This document shows positions 1 through 4,656 of a stretch of 7,406 nt of DNA, in pieces. Within the stretch, counting starts at the first letter, position 1. Every line of letters starts with the position of its first letter. The DNA comes from Chlamydiia bacterium (lineage in GTDB: Bacteria; Chlamydiota; Chlamydiia; Chlamydiales; FEN-1388): the NCBI GenBank assembly GCA_028293095.1, contig JAQGPK010000219.1, positions 1-7,406 on the forward strand, read 5' to 3'. The position numbers and the translations under genes are program-made. Under the pieces are notes generated by a model, which was not told the DNA's origin, ran no database searches, and saw only the letters and a list, made by a program, of their open reading frames with translations.

Positions 1-105
1 ATTGATCCTGCAGTTGCCTCCGGCCCTATTGTTACTGCATTTAATGACGTTCTTTCAACTTTTATGTATTTTTTTGTAGCAAAGGTCGTGACCGGTTGGC
101 TCTAG
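1..105 (+). CDS. mgtE: MgtE-type magnesium transporter, C-terminal end (partial)
   Basis: The window opens inside a plus-strand reading frame that gives 34 residues and stops at TAG 103-105. The visible residues include DPAVASGPIVT, followed by a hydrophobic stretch (FMYFFVAKVV). This is the typical last-membrane-helix signature of MgtE Mg2+ channels, where a D-P-A-x-x-S-G-P segment is followed by T-x-x-x-D; the aspartate of FND is probably the pore-lining acidic residue known from that family. MgtE is an inner-membrane Mg2+ channel gated by N-terminal cytoplasmic domains, which lie outside this window. The gene ends 60 nt before acpP, and a promoter can be seen in that gap, so the two need not be co-transcribed. 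The family call rests on one short but characteristic motif. Confidence 0.8.
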   Translation: MDPAVASGPIVTAFNDVLSTFMYFFVAKVVTGWL

Positions 106-109
106 AGTG

Positions 110-138
110 TTGCAAAATATGTTAAAAATGAGTACACT
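110..138 (+). promoter_or_regulatory. Candidate sigma-70-type promoter of acpP
   Basis: TTGCAA at 110-115 and TACACT at 133-138 are separated by exactly 17 nt, each matching the consensus hexamers at 4 of 6 positions. This predicts a transcript starting near 145 with a leader of about 20 nt that carries the AGAGGA ribosome site at 153-158. It lies in the mgtE-acpP gap, so acpP can be transcribed independently of mgtE. Confidence 0.5.
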
Positions 139-165
139 AAGGAGATACTAACAGAGGATAAAACC

Positions 166-405
166 ATGGCAATTGAACAAGAAGTGATTGCTATTGTCGC
201 TGAGCAACTCGGCGTTGATAGAAGTGAAGTCACTCCAACGAAATCATTCGTAGAAGATCTCAATGCGGATTCATTAGACCTTACAGAGCTCATTATGACT
301 CTTGAAGAGAAATTTGACGTTGAAATTTCTGAAGAAAAAGCAGAAAAGCTCAAGACTGTCAAAGATGTGATTGATTTTATCGGTATGATAAAGACTGCTA
401 AGTAA
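166..405 (+). CDS. acpP: Acyl carrier protein
   Basis: The 79-residue protein is the normal size for type II fatty-acid-synthase ACP, the small acidic cytosolic carrier that holds growing acyl chains on a 4'-phosphopantetheine arm and delivers them to the Fab enzymes and to lipid A/phospholipid acyltransferases. The DSL motif is present, and Ser36 is the attachment residue added by holo-ACP synthase. The following helix II (LDLTELIMTLEEKF) and the acidic helix III region (EISEEKAEKLKTVKDVIDFI) are as expected for binding partner enzymes. The ELIMTLEEKF wording closely resembles chlamydial ACPs, my main clue to the phylum. The ATG at 166 is preceded by AGAGGA (153-158) at good spacing. It has its own candidate promoter (110-138) and a strong terminator (427-469), so it is probably monocistronic. 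Confidence 0.97.
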   Translation: MAIEQEVIAIVAEQLGVDRSEVTPTKSFVEDLNADSLDLTELIMTLEEKFDVEISEEKAEKLKTVKDVIDFIGMIKTAK

Positions 406-426
406 GAAATTAGAAACTATCTAATT

Positions 427-469
427 AAAGGTCATTTGGTGTATAAAGTACACTAAATGGCCTTTTTTT
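427..469 (+). terminator. Intrinsic terminator of acpP
   Basis: A 15-bp stem (429-443 pairing with 449-463, with two G-U pairs), extendable by A-U pairs at its base, closes a 5-nt loop and runs into seven Ts at 463-469. It lies 22 nt after the acpP stop codon and is a textbook rho-independent terminator. Confidence 0.9.
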
Positions 470-620
470 GTCCTCTTTACCGAATTTTGTATGTGCCAAA
501 TCTATACTGGCGTGTCTCTTTTTAATAAATTCTTTTACTGCTAGTTGTTTGGTTTTTATCTCGAGGTGCAGACTTATCTGATAAAAAATTTTATTAACAA
601 ATTTTTAATAGGAGATACTT

Positions 621-1103
621 ATGGACACAGTGCAATTTTTAGATCATATAAAAGTTGATTGGAACATCATTATAGAAAATACGGATACAAATAAGACGGT
701 CCGGAAGGCGCGGATTGCGGCCCTTGCGGCGCGAATTATAGGGTCAGTTCTTGCCCTATGTATGCCATATGCATTGATGAGGAGTATGGTTGCCATTACG
801 ACTGCATCTACAGCTGCTGGCGGTCAAATTGGATGTGTTGCATGGATTGTAACTGCAATTTTTGCAGCGATTTTTGCTTATGATTTAATTATTGCCGGAA
901 ATTCTCTTAGTCTATTTCTTTCACACACTATAAATCCACAACTTGCTAATGAGAATATTGTTAAAAAAGCTGCAAACGTTGCAAAAAATGCAGCCCAAGC
1001 AATCCCTGCAATTGCAAAGCAGTTGTGGGATGGTATTCCATTTGTTCTCGAAGATACGGTGCTTTGTAAGCCCATTTATAAACTGGTTCGGCATAAAAAA
1101 TAG
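621..1103 (+). CDS. Inc-like two-transmembrane protein, copy 1
   Basis: This 160-residue protein belongs to no family I can name. It has two hydrophobic segments, about residues 32-54 and 71-93, separated by a short Ala/Thr/Gly-rich loop, then a hydrophilic tail. Two closely spaced membrane spans without a cleavable signal peptide are the bilobed profile typical of chlamydial Inc proteins, which are inserted in the inclusion membrane by type III secretion; that role is inference only. The next gene is a diverged paralogue. Shared landmarks are VQF near the N-terminus, RIA before the first span, DLI-x2-G-x-N-x-S after the second, then HT-x-NP and E-x-IV, and PF-like/DT/P-x-Y near the C-terminus. 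AGGAG at 610-614 sets the ATG with 6-nt spacing. I found no convincing promoter in 470-609; TATACT at 503-508 is a possible -10 lacking a good -35. A terminator follows at 1115-1149. Confidence 0.75.
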   Translation: MDTVQFLDHIKVDWNIIIENTDTNKTVRKARIAALAARIIGSVLALCMPYALMRSMVAITTASTAAGGQIGCVAWIVTAIFAAIFAYDLIIAGNSLSLFLSHTINPQLANENIVKKAANVAKNAAQAIPAIAKQLWDGIPFVLEDTVLCKPIYKLVRHKK

Positions 1104-1114
1104 AAAAATACTAG

Positions 1115-1149
1115 GAGAGCGTTCGTAATCATGCTGCAACGCTCTTTTT
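1115..1149 (+). terminator. Intrinsic terminator after the first Inc-like gene
   Basis: AGAGCGTT (1116-1123) pairs perfectly with AACGCTCT (1138-1145), with a 14-nt loop and a run of five Ts at 1145-1149. It begins 12 nt after the stop codon, so the two paralogous genes appear to be separate transcription units. Confidence 0.8.
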
Positions 1150-1152
1150 GTC

Positions 1153-1181
1153 TTGGCATAAAGATAGCATTCTGTTAGAAC
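1153..1181 (+). promoter_or_regulatory. Candidate promoter of the second Inc-like gene
   Basis: TTGGCA at 1153-1158 (5 of 6 to consensus) and TAGAAC at 1176-1181 (4 of 6) are 17 nt apart, immediately after the previous gene's terminator. The predicted start near 1188 gives a leader of about 27 nt containing the AAGG ribosome site at 1206-1209. Confidence 0.5.
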
Positions 1182-1214
1182 TCTTTTATCAGTAAACAAA
1201 GTAATAAGGTTTTT

Positions 1215-1751
1215 ATGAATCCAATAGTACAGTTTGTAAAAGAGTTACAAGTCGATTGTGGTCTTATTTTAAAAGAGCATGATAAGAATCAAGACGTTAA
1301 AAATATGAGGATTGCTTCGGTTGTATTTCGTGTTTTAGGAATTTTTATGTTGTGCTATGTGCCCTTCGCTTTTGTTACAGGAGCTATTTCAGTCGCGAAA
1401 GCAACCACATACTTTGGAGTAAGGCTTGCGCTTATTTCTTGGGTTAGCTCAACGCTTCTCGGTATTCCTCTTGCACATGATCTCATCGTTATGGGAAGAA
1501 ATCAAAGTAGGCTACTTGCTCATACGCATAATCCACGTCCTGCTGATGAAAGTATAGTGAGCCGGCTTATAGGAGGCGTTTCATCAGGCATTGAAGTTGT
1601 TAAAACTGTTGGAAAAGAAATCAACCGAGATACACCATTTATGATTCATGATACTATCATATTTGAGCCATTATATACTGTGGTAGCCTCTCATATCAGG
1701 CAAAAGCAATTGGAAGAAGTAAACAGGCAACTCGCACAACAGACAGGCTAA
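1215..1751 (+). CDS. Inc-like two-transmembrane protein, copy 2
   Basis: This 178-residue protein is a paralogue of the gene just upstream and has no family I can name. Hydrophobic segments at about 33-56 and 70-92 give the same closely paired membrane hairpin. The best conserved block follows the second span: DLIVMGRNQSRLLAHTHNP then ADESIV, against DLIIAGNSLSLFLSHTINP then ANENIV in copy 1. A second block, PFMIHDTIIFEPLY, matches PFVLEDTVLCKPIY. This copy has an extra Gln-rich charged tail (about 160-178). Start ATG 1215 has AAGG at 1206-1209, 5 nt away. It has its own promoter candidate (1153-1181) and hairpin terminator (1783-1814). Conservation after the second span suggests that the juxtamembrane and cytoplasmic tail is the functional part. 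An inclusion-membrane location is inferred from topology and host lineage alone; an ordinary inner-membrane protein remains possible. Confidence 0.75.
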   Translation: MNPIVQFVKELQVDCGLILKEHDKNQDVKNMRIASVVFRVLGIFMLCYVPFAFVTGAISVAKATTYFGVRLALISWVSSTLLGIPLAHDLIVMGRNQSRLLAHTHNPRPADESIVSRLIGGVSSGIEVVKTVGKEINRDTPFMIHDTIIFEPLYTVVASHIRQKQLEEVNRQLAQQTG

Positions 1752-1782
1752 TAATTTTTGCTTAAAGTCACTACATAGGTAG

Positions 1783-1814
1783 GGAGTAGGCTTTTATCCT
1801 ACTCCATTACTTTT
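1783..1814 (+). terminator. Hairpin terminator after the second Inc-like gene
   Basis: GGAGTAGG (1783-1790) pairs perfectly with CCTACTCC (1798-1805) around a 7-nt loop. Ts at 1811-1814 follow after a short ATTAC spacer, so the U-tract is weaker than at the other terminators in the window. Confidence 0.65.
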
Positions 1815-1842
1815 GTTCTCAATTAACAACTAATTTTATAAT
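1813..1842 (+). promoter_or_regulatory. Possible promoter of the LRR gene
   Basis: A perfect TATAAT at 1837-1842 lies 18 nt after TTGTTC (1813-1818, 3 of 6). A start near 1849 would leave only about 5 nt before the ATG at 1854, almost leaderless, and would leave out the weak GGAA ribosome site (1845-1848). The hexamer may therefore be chance in AT-rich DNA. Confidence 0.3.
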
Positions 1843-1853
1843 TTGGAAATCTT

Positions 1854-3053
1854 ATGAACTGTGCCGCATCAAACTTCACCTTATCACACCTGCCTTCACT
1901 GTCTGCCTCTTCAGAGGCAGCAAAGTCTGAAAAGATCACAACCCCATCTTCTACTCAAACTACTCAAAGTGCTGTCTCTACAGTTTTTAATCAAGTAGTA
2001 CAACGCTTTAGCACTTCGTCTTCTTCCTCATCGTCTTCTTCAAAAAGAAGTGTCCAGTTTTCTTCTATTTTACCTGAATGCGAAAAAAAAGAAGGTGAGA
2101 GTAAGAATTTCATCAAACAGGCTGCAGAGTACACTCTGAATGGAAAAAACTGCCGTCCTAGAGATATAGAGGAAATGATTGAGGAGTATCCTCATTTGGA
2201 GCGACTCACTATTGATGTAGGAATGTTACAGGATAGCTCTTTAGATCTTTTAAAACAGCTTTCTAAACTTAGTAAATTGAGTCTTTGCTCTCCACATATT
2301 ACAAAAGATGTCTTTGCCTATTTAAAAAATATTCCACGCTTAAAGTCACTTTGCCTTTTCAATTGCCAAAGTATTAAAAAGCCGGAGGCAAGCTCTCTCG
2401 CTGCAATGAAATTATTAGAGAGGCTTGAAATTGATAATTGTTCAGGTATACATACACCAGATCTTGTAAGTCTTTTCCTGTCTTTTCCACATCTTGGTAG
2501 TCTTAAGTTACGAATTATGCCTTGTCCAAAAGAGGTGTGTAGTGCCATTTCTTTGATGGATAAGCTAAAAATGGTTGTCATCGATAGATGTGCGGGATTT
2601 TCTGAAGAGTGCTTTACTCTTATCTGTGCTCTTTCAAGTCTGACGCATCTTTATATGGACAGCCAAAATGTTACGTTCATTTCTGGTCTTCAACAGGTTA
2701 CAAATTCTGCAAACATGCAAGTGATTGTTCTTAACAACTGTGTGAATTGGACAGATGAGTGTACACGCCTTCTTTTAAAGTGTCCTTTACTAGAGCGTCT
2801 GGCTTTTAGCGGATGTGCAAACCTGAGTGATAAGTCGCTTGAATTGCTCGTAGAGCTTGAAAACCTAAAGAGTCTAGATCTTGAAAATTGCCCTTTAATT
2901 ACCGATAAAGGGCTTGCCTTTTTAGAAAAAAGCGCCTCTTTACGGGAGTTACAACTTACCTATTCATGCAAGATGAGTGATGAAGTTCTTCTGCGTTTTA
3001 AAACTAAAAAAAATTTCAGCTTACAGGTTGAAGGTTGGAATCAAAAAACATAA
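1854..3053 (+). CDS. Cysteine-type leucine-rich-repeat protein, probable secreted effector
   Basis: The 399-residue protein has two parts. Residues 1-80 are Ser/Thr-rich and low in structure, with nine consecutive serines at 55-63, a composition common at the N-termini of type III effectors. From about residue 115 there are eleven leucine-rich repeats starting near 115, 139, 163, 188, 213, 238, 263, 288, 313, 338 and 363, almost exactly 25 residues apart. Many have Cys at the conserved ninth position (171, 196, 246, 296, 321, 346), as in LKSLDLENC and LERLAFSGC followed by LSDKSLELL. This is the cysteine-containing LRR subtype found in eukaryotic F-box/LRR (FBXL) and AMN1 proteins. The fold is a curved solenoid for protein binding. 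No F-box is visible in this protein. There is no Sec signal peptide or membrane span. A weak GGAA precedes the ATG. The broken gene at 3073 begins 19 nt downstream. The binding partner is unknown. Confidence 0.85.
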   Translation: MNCAASNFTLSHLPSLSASSEAAKSEKITTPSSTQTTQSAVSTVFNQVVQRFSTSSSSSSSSSKRSVQFSSILPECEKKEGESKNFIKQAAEYTLNGKNCRPRDIEEMIEEYPHLERLTIDVGMLQDSSLDLLKQLSKLSKLSLCSPHITKDVFAYLKNIPRLKSLCLFNCQSIKKPEASSLAAMKLLERLEIDNCSGIHTPDLVSLFLSFPHLGSLKLRIMPCPKEVCSAISLMDKLKMVVIDRCAGFSEECFTLICALSSLTHLYMDSQNVTFISGLQQVTNSANMQVIVLNNCVNWTDECTRLLLKCPLLERLAFSGCANLSDKSLELLVELENLKSLDLENCPLITDKGLAFLEKSASLRELQLTYSCKMSDEVLLRFKTKKNFSLQVEGWNQKT

Positions 3054-3072
3054 TTAAACTATGGGGGTAATC

Positions 3073-3477
3073 ATGCATGTTACTAGTAACAATCCATGTA
3101 CTCAATTGATGGCTGCAAGTGATGCAGAGCTAGGCTAGCTCGAGACCTTTATGAAAAACGGCTGAGTATAGCGCATCGAACGAGTGCAACTTCAGCTAAA
3201 GTAAATGAAGTTGCGGCGAATCTGTCTAATAATCCTAGCTCTGAAAAGAATGAAGACAAGGGAAATGGCCTTGGGAGGCCTTGAACGAGATACACCATCT
3301 TGCATACAATAAATACATGCGTGGAGGAGGGGATGTCAACCGCACTTATTTAGGATTGTGGCGTGATTATGTTGCAGGCCAAGGAAAAGAGCCTTGAAAG
3401 TTGAGATTAAAAGATCTATTCAAATTCAAAAAGAAAAAATTAGAAATGAAATTTTACGCTTTAAAGCTAAAAAATAA
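3073..3477 (+). pseudogene. Frameshifted gene sharing its N-terminal leader with the 3575 gene
   Basis: An ORF starting at ATG 3073, with GGGGG at 3063-3067 as ribosome site, is cut after 21 codons by TAG 3136-3138. The cause is a tandem 5-bp duplication: GCTAG occurs at 3129-3133 and again at 3134-3138. Removing one copy restores ...DAELARDLYEKRL and an open frame to TGA 3282-3284. A second shift near 3255-3280 is needed to continue into EALNEIHHLAYNKYMRGGG and LGLWRDYVAGQGKEP (stop 3395-3397). A third leads to ALKVEIKRSIQIQKEKIRNE and ILRFKAKK (stop 3475-3477). The first residues MHVTSNNPCTQLMAASDAEL match MNISSYNSCTQLITAQDAEL of the 3575 gene at 11 of 20 positions, so this is a dead paralogue of its N-terminus. 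The middle part resembles nothing I recognise. Sequencing error is a possible alternative for any single shift but unlikely for three. Confidence 0.75.
3129..3138 (+). repeat. 5-bp tandem duplication (GCTAG x2) that breaks the 3073 reading frame
   Basis: GCTAG is present twice in direct succession. Deleting either copy rejoins codons for ...AEL and ARDLYEKRL and removes the in-frame TAG, which marks this as the inactivating event in this part of the gene. Confidence 0.8.
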
Positions 3478-3513
3478 TAACTTTACTTTAAGGTTAAATA
3501 TTTGATAATATTA

Positions 3514-3542
3514 TTATAATAATTAATATGTTTTGATATAAT
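3514..3542 (+). promoter_or_regulatory. Candidate promoter of the 3575 gene
   Basis: A consensus TATAAT at 3537-3542 lies 17 nt after TTATAA (3514-3519, 3 of 6). The surrounding 3478-3560 stretch is almost pure A/T, so alternative hexamers such as TTGATA at 3502-3507 are also possible. A start near 3549 would give a leader of about 26 nt carrying AGGAG at 3564-3568. Confidence 0.4.
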
Positions 3543-3574
3543 ATTATGTTTAATTAATTAAGTAGGAGACTGTT

Positions 3575-3994
3575 ATGAATATTTCAAGTTACAATTCCTG
3601 TACTCAATTGATCACCGCGCAAGATGCTGAACTTTCCCGACCGCGCGTAGCGAATCAGACGATTTCAAGTATGGGTCAAGAGACAAAAACTCTAGAAGTA
3701 GCCCGTACAGTTACTATTCGGTTCGCTGAACCTCAAGAGGAGCATAAAGAACTACCTGTGTCTGTGTATAGAGAGATTACTGTAGAAGATACTTGCCTGC
3801 AACGTTTCCAATTGTTGCACTTGAGCCTTACCGGATCGAGAGAGATCACCGAAGATGGGCTGCAGCAGCTTTTACAAGGACTGCCAGACATGTCACCGAC
3901 TAGCGAAGCGGCTATACAAGAGCGACTGGATGCAGAACAATATGAGTTACTTAGATTTCAGGACGCCACCAAAGAAGATGATATTTATGGTTGA
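3575..3994 (+). CDS. Small protein with one LRR-like unit and a leader shared with the 3073 pseudogene
   Basis: This is a hydrophilic 139-residue protein with no membrane span or signal peptide. The first 20 residues (CTQL at 9-12, DAEL at 17-20) are shared with the pseudogene upstream. Residues about 80-103 (LLHLSLTGSREITEDGLQQL) fit one unit of the LRR pattern in the 1854 protein (compare LKSLDLENCPLITDKGLAFL), so this looks like the remnant of a longer LRR effector. The C-terminal YELLRFQDATK resembles ILRFKAKK in the pseudogene and VLLRFKTKK in the LRR protein. AGGAG at 3564-3568 supports ATG 3575. After the TGA (3992-3994) the same frame stays open for 16 more codons, YAKVMLQDLYAPDAPD, to TGA 4043-4045, which suggests the stop is recent. 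The 5' half looks richer in G+C than its neighbours by eye. Function is unknown; it may itself be decaying. Confidence 0.65.
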   Translation: MNISSYNSCTQLITAQDAELSRPRVANQTISSMGQETKTLEVARTVTIRFAEPQEEHKELPVSVYREITVEDTCLQRFQLLHLSLTGSREITEDGLQQLLQGLPDMSPTSEAAIQERLDAEQYELLRFQDATKEDDIYG

Positions 3995-4022
3995 TATGCA
4001 AAGGTGATGCTGCAGGACTTGT

Positions 4023-4040
4023 ATGCTCCAGATGCTCCAG
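4023..4040 (+). repeat. 9-bp tandem duplication downstream of the 3575 gene
   Basis: ATGCTCCAG occurs twice in direct succession (4023-4031 and 4032-4040). In the frame of the upstream gene it encodes the doubled Ala-Pro-Asp at the end of the open extension beyond TGA 3992-3994. Confidence 0.75.
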
Positions 4041-4075
4041 ATTGAGATAATCATGTTTAATTATAATTATTCATA

Positions 4076-4115
4076 AAAACAAACTACTTTGATCTAAGTA
4101 GAAGTAGTTTGTTTT
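4076..4115. terminator. Bidirectional intrinsic terminator between convergent genes
   Basis: A perfect 14-bp stem (4076-4089 with 4102-4115) encloses a 12-nt loop. The A-run at 4075-4079 and T-run at 4112-4115 supply U-tracts in both directions, serving the 3575 gene on the plus strand and the minus-strand block ending at 4273. The hexamer AAGTAG is duplicated (4096-4101 and 4102-4107), so the left arm could also pair with the nearer copy in a shorter, tighter hairpin. Confidence 0.8.
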
Positions 4116-4173
4116 CTATTACAACGTCTGATAATAGATGTTATGGGTATTTTTTAGGGAACAAACATTTTTG

Positions 4174-4232
4174 GGGGCTGGCTTGCAACTTAAGCAATTT
4201 GCAAGCAAATTACACAATCACAAGCCAGCCCC
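4174..4232. repeat. 12-bp inverted repeat with a competing inner hairpin
   Basis: GGGGCTGGCTTG (4174-4185) is perfectly complementary to CAAGCCAGCCCC (4221-4232), separated by 35 nt. Inside it, GCTTGCAA (4181-4188) pairs perfectly with TTGCAAGC (4199-4206) around a 10-nt loop. The two structures share bases 4181-4185 and are mutually exclusive. The GC-rich arms stand out from AT-rich surroundings. No T-run follows the arms in either direction, so it is not an ordinary terminator. It lies 41 nt beyond the stop of the minus-strand 4273 gene. It may be a small palindromic intergenic repeat or a miniature mobile-element relic; there is no evidence of transposition from this copy alone. Confidence 0.7.
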
Positions 4233-4272
4233 GCCAAGTCAGAATAGCTTGAGGAATATGGAAGCAGTATTT

Positions 4273-4650
4273 TTATGCGGGATGTGCACGTCTGTATTTT
4301 GCATACATCACAGGTATTGCCACCCCCATCCATAGAGCCGTTGCTACCGGCTTCCATGTAATGGTGCAAGAATCCTCAAATTGTAAGAGTTCACTAACAG
4401 AGTTTGGTAAGATAGGTTTGAAGATGTATTGTGTTACGCAGCGAGCTGTTTGCCCAAGGAGCTGATGGATCAGTAAATCAGCTGATAGAAAACTGATAGC
4501 GGTTGCAATCACAGGTCCTACCTTGCGAACACAAGATTTATAGACAGGTCTTGTAATGTATTTAAATTCAAAAAAATCCTTTTTGAAACGCGCTTCGTTT
4601 TCTAGCTTTTCCCCAATATGAACAATGTAATTACTTAAAGATGTTATCAT
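4273..4650 (-). CDS. Small hydrophobic protein coupled to the F-box gene
   Basis: This 125-residue protein is of no family I recognise. Two hydrophobic segments, about residues 44-66 and 98-118, suggest a two-span membrane protein with a 30-residue loop. It starts with a charged, aromatic-rich stretch (KKDFFEFKYITRP) and ends with a basic tail (YRRAHPA). It is distinct from the 621/1215 pair, whose motifs it lacks, but has a similar size and topology. Its ATG lies only 6 nt after the stop codon of the F-box/WD40-like gene (AATAATTAAAAAATAATG across the junction), with no Shine-Dalgarno of its own, so translation by re-initiation from the upstream gene is likely. The two products are therefore probably made together. 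The transcript would end at the bidirectional terminator 4076-4115. Inner-membrane versus inclusion-membrane location cannot be decided from sequence. Confidence 0.7.
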   Translation of the reverse strand: MITSLSNYIVHIGEKLENEARFKKDFFEFKYITRPVYKSCVRKVGPVIATAISFLSADLLIHQLLGQTARCVTQYIFKPILPNSVSELLQFEDSCTITWKPVATALWMGVAIPVMYAKYRRAHPA

Positions 4651-4656
4651 TATTTT

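Noticed and set aside
102..362. 86-codon minus-strand ORF across acpP
   Set aside because: It is antisense to a certain ACP gene, has a Ser-rich low-complexity translation typical of an antisense shadow, and has no partner gene or ribosome site.
878..1199. Minus-strand ORFs (878-1075, 921-1199) and the plus-strand ORF 943-1128 around the first Inc-like gene
   Set aside because: All overlap the 621-1103 frame, which is supported by a paralogue, an AGGAG site and a terminator. The alternatives have no such support.
2013..2042. Serine-codon run in the LRR gene as a phase-variable repeat
   Set aside because: The codons are mixed (TCG, TCT, TCC, TCA), not a pure repeat, and any triplet slippage would only change the serine number without switching the gene off.
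2318..2581. 87-codon minus-strand ORF inside the LRR gene
   Set aside because: It lies opposite several perfectly spaced LRR repeats and is explained by their codon pattern.
3061..3072. Upstream in-frame ATG at 3061 for the pseudogene
   Set aside because: It overlaps the GGGGG ribosome site, and alignment with the 3575 gene places the start at 3073.
4174..4232. Reading the GC-rich inverted repeat as an intrinsic terminator
   Set aside because: The arms are strong, but no run of Ts follows in either direction, and a proper bidirectional terminator exists nearby at 4076-4115.
4138..4335. 65-codon plus-strand ORF starting at 4138
   Set aside because: There is no ribosome site, it crosses the inverted repeat 4174-4232, its 3' part is antisense to the 4273-4650 gene, and its His/Cys-rich tail is not protein-like.
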